Of a DNA stretch of 64,000 nt, positions 32,281 to 40,039 are shown piece by piece. The stretch is from Anaerolineae bacterium (GTDB lineage Bacteria; Chloroflexota; Anaerolineae; Aggregatilineales; UBA2796), in NCBI GenBank assembly GCA_019637615.1, contig JAHBVJ010000005.1, positions 1-64,000 of the forward strand, given 5' to 3'. The notes beneath the pieces were generated by a model. The model had not been told where the DNA came from, ran no database searches, and was given only the letters and a program-made list of their open reading frames with translations. How positions within the stretch are numbered: position 1 is the first letter of the stretch; each line of letters starts with the position of its first letter. The position numbers were made by a program, and so were the translations under genes.

Positions 32281-35124
32281 ATGCCATATAGTCGCGACCA
32301 ATTGCGCCAACAGGCCGAATCGATACAAGCCAGTGATCCGGACTTGTTTCAAGAAATCCAACGGGTAGCGAGGTCGAAGGATAAACCCAAATGGCTGCCT
32401 GAGGTTTCGGAAGCGCTATCCCAATTGTCTTGGGATCGCGAACGCCCCGCTGTTGAAGGCGTGATGGAAGGTCTAGCCAGCGCCGCCATTGATCCCAACA
32501 GCGTCGAATACGAATCTATTATCCTGAGATACGGACGCCCCGTTCTGGCGCTGCGCAGTGGGCAGCCCAAACTTGTTTTTGAAGACCCGGATAGCGAAAC
32601 GTGGCGCACCCGCCTGACCAACGCTTCCGATTATCTCAGAGCGGCGGCGGCTTCCATCGGGCGGATCGAGGTTTCCAACCATCCCTCCGGCTTTCCCTAC
32701 ATGGGGACGGGGTGGGTGATCGATGATGGCGTCATCGTGACCAATCGGCATGTCGCGCTCACCTTTGCCGAACGCGGCGATCAGGGCTTCACCTTTTCGA
32801 CTGGCTTCGACAGAAAGAACCCCATCGGCGTAGACATCGATTTCATCGAGGAAATCGACAACGTGGAGGCGAGTGAGTACGCCATCAGCCGTGTCCTGTA
32901 TATCGCGCGTGATGACGAACCCGACATCGCCTTTCTGGAATACAACGGGACTGGTCGTCCGCCGCTCAGTCGGATCGAGACTATCCCCGATTTCATCCCG
33001 AAAAATACGATGGTAGCGATTATCGGGTATCCAGCGCGCGACAGCCGCGTTACTGATCTGAAGCTGATGGATCGCATCTTTGGCGGCATCTACGACAAAA
33101 AACGCCTTGCGCCGGGGTTTGCCGTACAAATCTCCCCCGATGCGCTGAATCACGACTGCACGACGCTAGGGGGGAATTCTGGCTCACCCATTATTGATCT
33201 CGCTACGGGGAAGGTATGCGGGCTTCATTTCTCAGGGATGTTTCTCAAAACAAACTATGCGATTCCTGCTTCTGTCGTCGCAACGATGCTGCGTCGGTTG
33301 CGAAATAACGAGCTGCTGGTGCCGGTGATTGATGCAACAGGAAAAACAAAACCACCAATGAGCACGTCAAATGCGGATAATCAACAACTGTCACAGGGTA
33401 CGGAAGTCAAATTTACGATCCCCTTGGAAATCACCGTTCGCTTAGGGCAGCCCGATCAGACTCCCCGCCTAGCGACCGCCACCACGGCGACTGCTGCCCC
33501 GTCACCGAGCGTTACACCGTCCACCGCGCCCACCGTGACGGGAACGGATAAGCCGACGAGTGAAGCGGCGCTGGCGGAAGCCAAACGCTTATTAGGGGGG
33601 CGTCTCGATATCGCCAACATCGAACTTGGCTGGAAATTCCGCGACGGCTGGATCACCAATGAGCGCGCGATTGTTGTCCATGTCCATCAAAAGAAAGACC
33701 CCACCCAATTAGAGGCGCTCGGCCTAACGTCCCTTCCGAAATTCATCCTTAACGTGCCAGTGGACGTTCAACCCGCCCCGCTGCGCCTGCAAATGGTGGA
33801 TACGTCCGCTTTGGAGGCCGCCAAAGTTTGGCAGTCACCCTATAAGCCGTGGGCGGAAGTGCCCCTTGAAGAAGTCAATGAAGAGATGAAGCTTACCGCC
33901 CATCTCTCGCCCGACGCGGGATGGGGTGTCTTGTCGAAATTCCTCAGCCTCACGAAAAAGCGCCTGACCATCGGGATGTATGATTTCACCGCCCCGCACA
34001 TCGTGAATGGTGTGAAAGACGCCACCAAGCCCAGAGGCCGCAGCATGACGCTCGTCCTACAACGCGGTGAGGACATCGGGAAAGGGACGAAGAAAGACGA
34101 CATCTCGGATAGCGACACAGTAGAAATCTTCCACGAGGCGCTGAAAAATCGGTTCGCCTTTGCGTGGGCATCGGTGCGGTCGGCAGGGGCGCTCTTCAAG
34201 TCCGCCTATCACATTAAAGTGGCCGTCCGCGATGGCACTGCATTCTGGTTATCCAGCGGCAATTGGCAGTCTTCCAACCAACCGCCCTTCGATCCGATCA
34301 ATGGAGCCGACACCTCGCCGTCGCTGCTGACCTCGCGCAATCGTGAGTGGCATGTCGTGGTGGAAAACACCAAACTAGCCGACATCTTCGAGAAATATCT
34401 CCAGCGCGACGAAAAACAAGCTTCGGAACAGGTACAACCAGAAGCGGCTGCCGACTCTGAGCCGATGGTCTGGGTTTCAGAAGACTTCTTTCAGGCGTCC
34501 GAGGTGGAACTCGAAGCACGGCCTCAGTATTTTAAGCCGATGGAGTTCAAGAAAAAGTTGCGGGTTCAACCCCTGTTGACGCCTGATAACTATGCCGAGC
34601 AGGTGCTTACCTTCATCAAGTCAGCCACCAGCACGATCTATTTCCAGAATCAGTCGTTCAAGACGGGGAAAGCCGGTTCCAATCCGGAGCATTTCGAAAA
34701 GCTCTTGCAAGCCCTCTTGCAAAAGCAGCGCGACGGCCTCGATGTGCGCATCATCTTGCGGAAAATCGGTGATCTCTTCGACATCATCAGTGACATCAAA
34801 GATTATGGCTTTGATATGGATCGCGTGCGGCTGCAAACCAACTGCCATACCAAAGGTATCGTCATCGACGCCAAAGCCGTGCTCATTGGCAGCCAGAACT
34901 GGACGGGCGATGGTACGGGGCCAAACCGCGATGCCAGCCTGATCATCTATGACAGCGAAGTAGCCGAGTATTTCCAGCGTGCCTTCCTGTATGACTGGAC
35001 GCGCATCGGGAAGCCCAAGATCGACGAAACACTGCCCGCGCCAGAACTCGCCACCGGGCAAGAGATCGCGCCGCCGCCACGCATGATCCTCATGCCGCTG
35101 AACCGTTGGCTTGGCGAGTCTTGA
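32281..35124 (+). CDS. trypsin-like protease fused to a two-HKD phospholipase D
   Basis: 947 residues from the second of two ATGs (GGAGG five bases upstream). Order: a helical N-terminal ~110 residues; a trypsin-like domain with the triad in TNRHV (His ~157), DEPDIAFLEY (Asp ~215) and GGNSGSP (Ser ~300); a Thr/Pro-rich linker; a small domain (~430-500, GWKFRDGWITNERAIVVHVH); then a phospholipase D unit. The latter has two intact H-x-K-x4-D motifs, HIKVAVRD ... SGNW and HTKGIVID ... GSQNW. No signal peptide, so both activities would be cytoplasmic. A protease joined to a nuclease/lipase suggests a conflict-system effector, the protease perhaps activating the PLD half; this is inference. Confidence 0.85.
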   Translation: MPYSRDQLRQQAESIQASDPDLFQEIQRVARSKDKPKWLPEVSEALSQLSWDRERPAVEGVMEGLASAAIDPNSVEYESIILRYGRPVLALRSGQPKLVFEDPDSETWRTRLTNASDYLRAAAASIGRIEVSNHPSGFPYMGTGWVIDDGVIVTNRHVALTFAERGDQGFTFSTGFDRKNPIGVDIDFIEEIDNVEASEYAISRVLYIARDDEPDIAFLEYNGTGRPPLSRIETIPDFIPKNTMVAIIGYPARDSRVTDLKLMDRIFGGIYDKKRLAPGFAVQISPDALNHDCTTLGGNSGSPIIDLATGKVCGLHFSGMFLKTNYAIPASVVATMLRRLRNNELLVPVIDATGKTKPPMSTSNADNQQLSQGTEVKFTIPLEITVRLGQPDQTPRLATATTATAAPSPSVTPSTAPTVTGTDKPTSEAALAEAKRLLGGRLDIANIELGWKFRDGWITNERAIVVHVHQKKDPTQLEALGLTSLPKFILNVPVDVQPAPLRLQMVDTSALEAAKVWQSPYKPWAEVPLEEVNEEMKLTAHLSPDAGWGVLSKFLSLTKKRLTIGMYDFTAPHIVNGVKDATKPRGRSMTLVLQRGEDIGKGTKKDDISDSDTVEIFHEALKNRFAFAWASVRSAGALFKSAYHIKVAVRDGTAFWLSSGNWQSSNQPPFDPINGADTSPSLLTSRNREWHVVVENTKLADIFEKYLQRDEKQASEQVQPEAAADSEPMVWVSEDFFQASEVELEARPQYFKPMEFKKKLRVQPLLTPDNYAEQVLTFIKSATSTIYFQNQSFKTGKAGSNPEHFEKLLQALLQKQRDGLDVRIILRKIGDLFDIISDIKDYGFDMDRVRLQTNCHTKGIVIDAKAVLIGSQNWTGDGTGPNRDASLIIYDSEVAEYFQRAFLYDWTRIGKPKIDETLPAPELATGQEIAPPPRMILMPLNRWLGES

Positions 35125-35130
35125 TTCCCG

Positions 35131-35182
35131 TTGGAATTACCAGTGCATATGAGATATGATGAATACCCATCCTCTCATATGC
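35131..35182 (+). promoter_or_regulatory. promoter with overlapping 10-bp inverted repeat
   Basis: TTGGAA (35131-35136), 18-bp spacer, TATGAT (35155-35160) before the WD40 gene. GCATATGAGA (35145-35154) and TCTCATATGC (35173-35182) form a perfect inverted repeat that brackets the -10 box, the expected geometry of an operator. It could also act as a terminator hairpin for the gene upstream, but no T run follows. Confidence 0.5.
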
Positions 35183-35229
35183 TCTGAAAATGCCAAACAT
35201 TCTTGGTGAGCTAATCGCTGGAGGGAAAA

Positions 35230-36285
35230 ATGAAAAGACTTATTTACGCGTTCATATTTGTCAGTCTATTAACCGTTGTTTTCCCCGTTGATGCACAAGA
35301 TATCTCCAAACTCGTCCCCATTTCAGTGGCAAACGCAAGCAAGCTCAAGATCATCACAAGTCTGAAAAGCCTTGGCTCCATCGGACGGATGGCGTGGTCA
35401 CCAGATGGAAATTTGCTGGCAATAAGCACCTCCTCAAATGTATGGCTTTATGATCTGTCATCTAATAACCTAGACGCACTCTACGATGTCGGTGGCGCAG
35501 GCATCGCATTCAGTCCAGATGGCTTGCTTTTGGCAGTTGGCGGTACATCGCCGGATAATGTTATTCGACTGGTCGATGCAAAAACGCGTGGCGAAGTGCG
35601 GACTATGACCGGTCACAGTGATTCCGTAACAGGCGTTGCGTTCAGCCCTGATGGAAAAAAACTGGCATCATCTGGTCGTGAAGCCGACAATACAGTACGA
35701 CTATGGAACGTAGATACTGGCGAAAACATTACCGTCATTGAAGTTCCTGATGTACAAGGTGTTTTCAGTGTAGCGTTCAGCCCGGATGGAAAATGGCTGG
35801 CATACGATTCATTCCGGTTCGATCTCGGCTCAGGTAAAACTCGTGCGCAAGTAACAATATGGAATGTGGAATCTCAATCGGAGCAAACTGTTCTAGGCGC
35901 GGGGCAGAGTGGACAACCCAGCAATGTCCTCTTTAGCGCTGATGGGAAACTGCTGATCACTGATAGTCTTCAGAGTATTCGGGGTCACAGCGCCTATCTA
36001 TGGAATCCAGCAACTGGAAAATTGATTCGCAATCTTACCGTCAAAGGCCGCGTGCTTGATTCCAATGCTTCGGGCATTACGATCAATGCAGATGCCAGCG
36101 TCGCAGCCACTGGACACTGGAATGGTGCTGTCCGTTTGTGGAACACAAAAACAGGCACACAATTGGCGATTTTTGAAGGTGCGCATGAGCGTTATATCTA
36201 TAGCGTTAGTTTCAACCCACACAGCACGTTGTTGGCGTCAAGCGGTCAAGATGGTATCGTCAAGTTATGGGGTATCACTTCCTAA
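35230..36285 (+). CDS. secreted WD40 beta-propeller protein
   Basis: 351 residues. The signal peptide MKRLIYAFIFVSLLTVVFPV ends at DAQ. The remainder is about seven WD40 blades with repeated SPDGxxLA and VRLWN endings (for example GVAFSPDGKKLASSG and DNTVRLWNVDTGENITVI), which should close into one propeller. WD40 domains bind proteins; being exported, this one probably works at the cell surface. GGAGGG precedes the ATG. It follows the protease-PLD gene but seems to have its own promoter. Confidence 0.88.
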   Translation: MKRLIYAFIFVSLLTVVFPVDAQDISKLVPISVANASKLKIITSLKSLGSIGRMAWSPDGNLLAISTSSNVWLYDLSSNNLDALYDVGGAGIAFSPDGLLLAVGGTSPDNVIRLVDAKTRGEVRTMTGHSDSVTGVAFSPDGKKLASSGREADNTVRLWNVDTGENITVIEVPDVQGVFSVAFSPDGKWLAYDSFRFDLGSGKTRAQVTIWNVESQSEQTVLGAGQSGQPSNVLFSADGKLLITDSLQSIRGHSAYLWNPATGKLIRNLTVKGRVLDSNASGITINADASVAATGHWNGAVRLWNTKTGTQLAIFEGAHERYIYSVSFNPHSTLLASSGQDGIVKLWGITS

Positions 36286-36318
36286 TATGAGTTAGTCCGA
36301 CCAGCGCAAACCTATCAA

Positions 36319-36353
36319 AGACATGTATAGCCATAATTCAGCTATATATGTCT
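36319..36353. terminator. hairpin between convergent genes
   Basis: AGACATGTATAGC (36319-36331) pairs over 13 positions, one as G-U, with GCTATATATGTCT (36341-36353) around a 9-nt loop. It lies between the WD40 stop and the beta-helix stop and touches the latter. Probably a bidirectional terminator, although neither side has a strong T run. Confidence 0.6.
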
Positions 36354-39300
36354 ATCTCGTAGGCACAAACGTCGATGCCGCTTCCACGGCGGGGCTGCCT
36401 ACGCGAACCCAATAACCCGCCAGCGGATAATCTCCGCTCCCGCCAAACACGAGCGACACGTCTGCGAAGCCTGTGGTCAACGCATTCTTGAGGTAGATCA
36501 ACCCGTTTTGGTTCGTTTGTCGATATACGCCCACGCCCGTTTTGCCGTCGCCGTCCCAATCGCCCGCGAACGGGATGTCGCCAGCCGCGCCGAGGCCAAG
36601 TTGTGCGTCTGCGAACACACTGCAATTGCAGATAGTGTTGCTCAGGTAAAAAACCTGTGTCGAGGGACGATAAACGCCCGGACTATCCTTACCGTCCCCA
36701 TCCCAATCACCCGCCAACCCCACATCTCCCGGAATGCCGAGTACCATGGTGAAATCTGCGAATCCGGTCGTCAGGTTGTTTTTCAGGTAGATCAAGCCGT
36801 TGGATGGGCGGAATACGCCGACGCCATCCTTGCCATCGCCATCCCAATCGCCCACAATCGGCTGATCATTCGGATTGCCGAGCACGAATGCATAGTGCAT
36901 GGTCGCCGGATTCGTTGTGCTGTCCGTCAGGAAGAACTGACCCGTTGTGCGTCGGTAAACTCCCGGCGTATCGATACCGTCGCCGTTCCAATCTCCCGCG
37001 ATTGGGAAATCAATGGCTGCACCAAACGTGAGCGAGCTATCTGCGAATCCGGTCGTATTGCTGTTGCGCAAATAAAACGTGGCAGCGGACGGGCGGAAAA
37101 TGCCGATGGTATCCGAGATAAGCGTGACGGCGATGCAGGTCGAGAATGTGGATGTGCCGTTGACAGGGTCTGTCAGCGTCGCGGTGATGTACTGACCCGC
37201 TTGCAGGTGGGTACGGAAACTGATCGGGACTTCTCCATCGGTCTGCACATGCACAACCTGTTCACCAAGATACACTTCGCCTTCGCCCACGCCGGAAGGA
37301 TCACAAACCTTGTTCGCGAAATACTGCACGCGGTAATCCTTACCCGCCGTGCCGCTGAATGTGCCCGTGATCGCTCCCGTTGACGTTGCCTGTGTCAGGG
37401 TCGGTGCTGGCTGATTGTTATTGCCACCATTGGCTAAGGTGATCCCGCTGCCCCCATTGTTATAAATGCTGTTGCTCCGGATGTCATTCCCATAGGCTTG
37501 CGTGCCATAGACCAATATGCCTTCCTCAACATTGTTGGCGAAAATATTGCGGATGACAGCGTTATCCCATGAATACAAATACAGCACAAGCCCTTGTTTA
37601 TTGCCCAGCGCCGTCAGCCCATCCGCTCCCACACCAACATAGTTACCAATAACAGAGAGGCCATTGGGCGCAAAAATGCCATTAACCCGAATACCAATGC
37701 CTGCTCCTGTGGAATTGCCCGCAATGATGTTGCGTTCTACCTCATCGCGAATGCCATCGCCATCCGCGCCAATGGTGATGTTTCGGTCTCCCTGCACTTC
37801 AATGCCTACATTATTGGGGAGTGCTTTCAATCCGGTAATATCGACGCCGATGTAATTCCCCGCGATGTGCAAGGTGCTGGGAAAGAAAGTCGAACTGTAA
37901 TAGTAATATACGATCCCGTGCGCAGATTCGGTACTGGTGGCATTGCCAGCGATGACATTGCGTTCAAGCACATCAGATATCCCGTCGCTGTTGGTGCCAA
38001 TCAACATGTTTTGATTGCTTCCAAGCGAGATACCGTCGCCATTGGGAATCGCGTGTGTACCTGTCGCATCCACCCCAATCAAATTCCCCGCGATGCGGAC
38101 ATCTGTCGTGGAGCCTGCTACAATGCCCATGCCGAGGACATTTTCGATCCAATTACCGGAGATGATATTGCGTTCCAGCACATCAGATTGTCCATCGCCA
38201 TTCGTACCAATAATGTGCCCTTTGCCCTCCTTGAGCGAAATTCCAAATGTATTGGGAATCGCTTCATTACCACTCTTATCAACACCGATCAAGTTGCCAG
38301 CAATCCGCAGGTTTTGACTTAGCCCGCCGTGATTGTCAAGCCTGATGCCAAACCCGGGTTTATAGTCATTCTCAAAGAGAACACCCTCGTTCCCGGACAC
38401 CAGATTGCCCTCCACAGCGTCACCCACGCCGTCACCATTGGTACCAATGATCGTATCGTCACAGTTCAACAGGTCGATGCCAATATCATTCCGTATTGCT
38501 TTCGTACCATCAACGTTAGTGCCGATATAGTTACCCATCACGCGGTTGTTCGTGGCATTGCCGTGCTCGTCACCGGAAATAAAGACTCCCTGCCCGAAGG
38601 TGTAACGCGCTGGGTCGATGTTACCAGAAATGATATTCCGCTCACCTTCATCGTTGATGCCGTCTGCGTCTGTGCCGATCAGGTTATTATGCGATCCATA
38701 CAGGAGGATACCTGTACGGTTTACTAGCCCATAGGTGCCCGTTGCGTCCACACCAATATAGTTACCAGCAATATGATTGGAAGAACCATCCTTGATATAG
38801 ATTCCGTATCCAGTGGCGTGTCCTGCAATGACGTTACGGGCGGCCGGGATGTTGCCACCAATGATAGTATTGCTGCTATTCAACAGGGAAATACCCGTTA
38901 AGTTCCCGTCAGAGCGGCTGCCGCTAGGGTCAACTCCCAAATAATTCCCCTCAATCCGCGTTTCCAGTACAGAATCAAGGTCAATTCCGTTGCGTCTGAA
39001 GCGGTTAATCACTAACCCACGGATGCGCACATTCGAGGCGCGAATGAGTAGTCCGCTGCTATCGTCACCAGCATTAGCGCCATTCAGCTCGATGAGTAGA
39101 GTCGCTGCGGTGGTGCTTGTGGCGGGTATAGCGAGTGGTTGTGTGTAACCATCTATCGTTACTGCCTCCGTGATGGCGGGTAGCTGACTAAAGAGGGTGA
39201 TCACATGCAATTCTGCGCCGGGGATGTTGAACTGAATCAAATCTGCGCCAGCCGTTGCATTCGCATCAAGAATTGCCTGTCGGAGGCTATCACTCCCACT

Positions 39301-39420
39301 GTCATTATTATTGGTGACGACAAACGTCGTCCCTTGCGCCTTCGAAACGAACGGATAACAGATAGTGAGTAGCAAAACGGAGCAGAAAACGAAACGGAGG
39401 AGGGAACGATAACTAAGCAC
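36352..39420 (-). CDS. large secreted right-handed beta-helix protein
   Basis: 1022 residues from a GTG start. The signal peptide (LLRFVFCSVLLLTICYPFVS) is followed by the VTNNNDSGSDSLRQAILDAN motif that opens many bacterial surface beta-helix proteins. Residues ~60-690 are imperfect repeats of about 90 residues with landmarks RNIISGN, IAGNYIGVDATG, NRTGILL and IIGTNGDG, forming a parallel beta-helix. A linker domain (~700-780) precedes four FG-GAP/VCBS-like repeats marked GDWDGDGKDGVGVFRPS, probably Ca-binding. Likely a surface adhesin or glycan-binding protein. No sorting signal is seen at the C-terminus. Confidence 0.85.
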   Translation of the reverse strand: MLSYRSLLRFVFCSVLLLTICYPFVSKAQGTTFVVTNNNDSGSDSLRQAILDANATAGADLIQFNIPGAELHVITLFSQLPAITEAVTIDGYTQPLAIPATSTTAATLLIELNGANAGDDSSGLLIRASNVRIRGLVINRFRRNGIDLDSVLETRIEGNYLGVDPSGSRSDGNLTGISLLNSSNTIIGGNIPAARNVIAGHATGYGIYIKDGSSNHIAGNYIGVDATGTYGLVNRTGILLYGSHNNLIGTDADGINDEGERNIISGNIDPARYTFGQGVFISGDEHGNATNNRVMGNYIGTNVDGTKAIRNDIGIDLLNCDDTIIGTNGDGVGDAVEGNLVSGNEGVLFENDYKPGFGIRLDNHGGLSQNLRIAGNLIGVDKSGNEAIPNTFGISLKEGKGHIIGTNGDGQSDVLERNIISGNWIENVLGMGIVAGSTTDVRIAGNLIGVDATGTHAIPNGDGISLGSNQNMLIGTNSDGISDVLERNVIAGNATSTESAHGIVYYYYSSTFFPSTLHIAGNYIGVDITGLKALPNNVGIEVQGDRNITIGADGDGIRDEVERNIIAGNSTGAGIGIRVNGIFAPNGLSVIGNYVGVGADGLTALGNKQGLVLYLYSWDNAVIRNIFANNVEEGILVYGTQAYGNDIRSNSIYNNGGSGITLANGGNNNQPAPTLTQATSTGAITGTFSGTAGKDYRVQYFANKVCDPSGVGEGEVYLGEQVVHVQTDGEVPISFRTHLQAGQYITATLTDPVNGTSTFSTCIAVTLISDTIGIFRPSAATFYLRNSNTTGFADSSLTFGAAIDFPIAGDWNGDGIDTPGVYRRTTGQFFLTDSTTNPATMHYAFVLGNPNDQPIVGDWDGDGKDGVGVFRPSNGLIYLKNNLTTGFADFTMVLGIPGDVGLAGDWDGDGKDSPGVYRPSTQVFYLSNTICNCSVFADAQLGLGAAGDIPFAGDWDGDGKTGVGVYRQTNQNGLIYLKNALTTGFADVSLVFGGSGDYPLAGYWVRVGSPAVEAASTFVPTR

Positions 39421-39575
39421 GATGGACGATCCAATGTAAACTAAAATTACCTTTAATTGTAAATCAGTTCTCTCTCCTACATCTCATTCAGTTCCGTTAC
39501 ATTGCCTACCACAGGAGCCAATCCATTTTTATCACTTTTTTATTATTCCTCTACAGAACCTTTACATATCTCCGC
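39421..39575. other. AT-rich spacer between beta-helix gene and ncRNA promoter
   Basis: The stretch is clearly more AT-rich than its surroundings and should contain the promoter of the beta-helix gene (minus strand). I found no convincing -35/-10 pair. Confidence 0.4.
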
Positions 39576-39603
39576 TTGACTTTCTCTGAAACTCTGCTAG
39601 AAT
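39576..39603 (+). promoter_or_regulatory. promoter of putative ncRNA copy A
   Basis: TTGACT (39576-39581), 16-bp spacer, extended -10 TGC-TAGAAT (TAGAAT at 39598-39603). The copy at 50413-50440 has the same boxes, spacing and the shared TGCTAGAATGT, although the spacer sequences differ. Confidence 0.75.
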
Positions 39604-39609
39604 GTATAA

Positions 39610-39917
39610 GCTTATTGTTCTAAGTCTCGGCGGTCGAGCTTGGCGGCTCCTGCCCAGACCACTAGACGACTGCGATCCTTACATCAGCGGTAGTTGTTCC
39701 TCGGTTCGCCAGTTACGCGCTCACGATGCTCACCATCATCACGTAACGGGGAAAGCCTATCTCATACCATACGAGCCAACGTTCGGTCAAACTGCGCTCG
39801 TGCGGAACTTCCGCGAAATCTCAGCCCGATCAGAACATCTGATAAGACATACGCTCCGATAGCGGATGACGGATGATCCCTTGTGCTCCTCAGAACGGGA
39901 TCATGTTAGGGATCATT
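39610..39917 (+). ncRNA. putative structured RNA, copy A
   Basis: Aligns along its length with 50406-50110 on the other strand. Shared blocks include GAGCTTGGCGGCTC (a GAGC/GCTC hairpin nested in GTCT/AGAC), CGCCAGTTA paired with TAACGG, ACGAGCCAACG paired with GCTCGT, and the GCGG/CCGC hairpin. Between GTTA and TAAC the apical stem is GATG-CATC here and CCCG-CGGG in copy B: different sequence, same pairing. It ends with ATGATCCC (39873-39880) that can pair with either of two GGGATCAT segments (39897-39904 or 39909-39916). Insertions and deletions are not in threes, which argues against a protein. No known RNA family recognised. Confidence 0.7.
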
Positions 39918-40039
39918 GCCCACCGAGATGAAACACTCATCGAGTCATCATCTGACGTGTGCGGGACGCCGCTTGCCCTGCACCAGCCACCGGCATGACA
40001 ATCAAACTTGGCCTGAACCTGATAGTCGAGGGGATTCCT

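Noticed and set aside
39602..39862. 86-codon open frame within ncRNA copy A
   Set aside because: Copy B has insertions and deletions that are not multiples of three at the same places, so the frame is not conserved, while the promoter and stems are.
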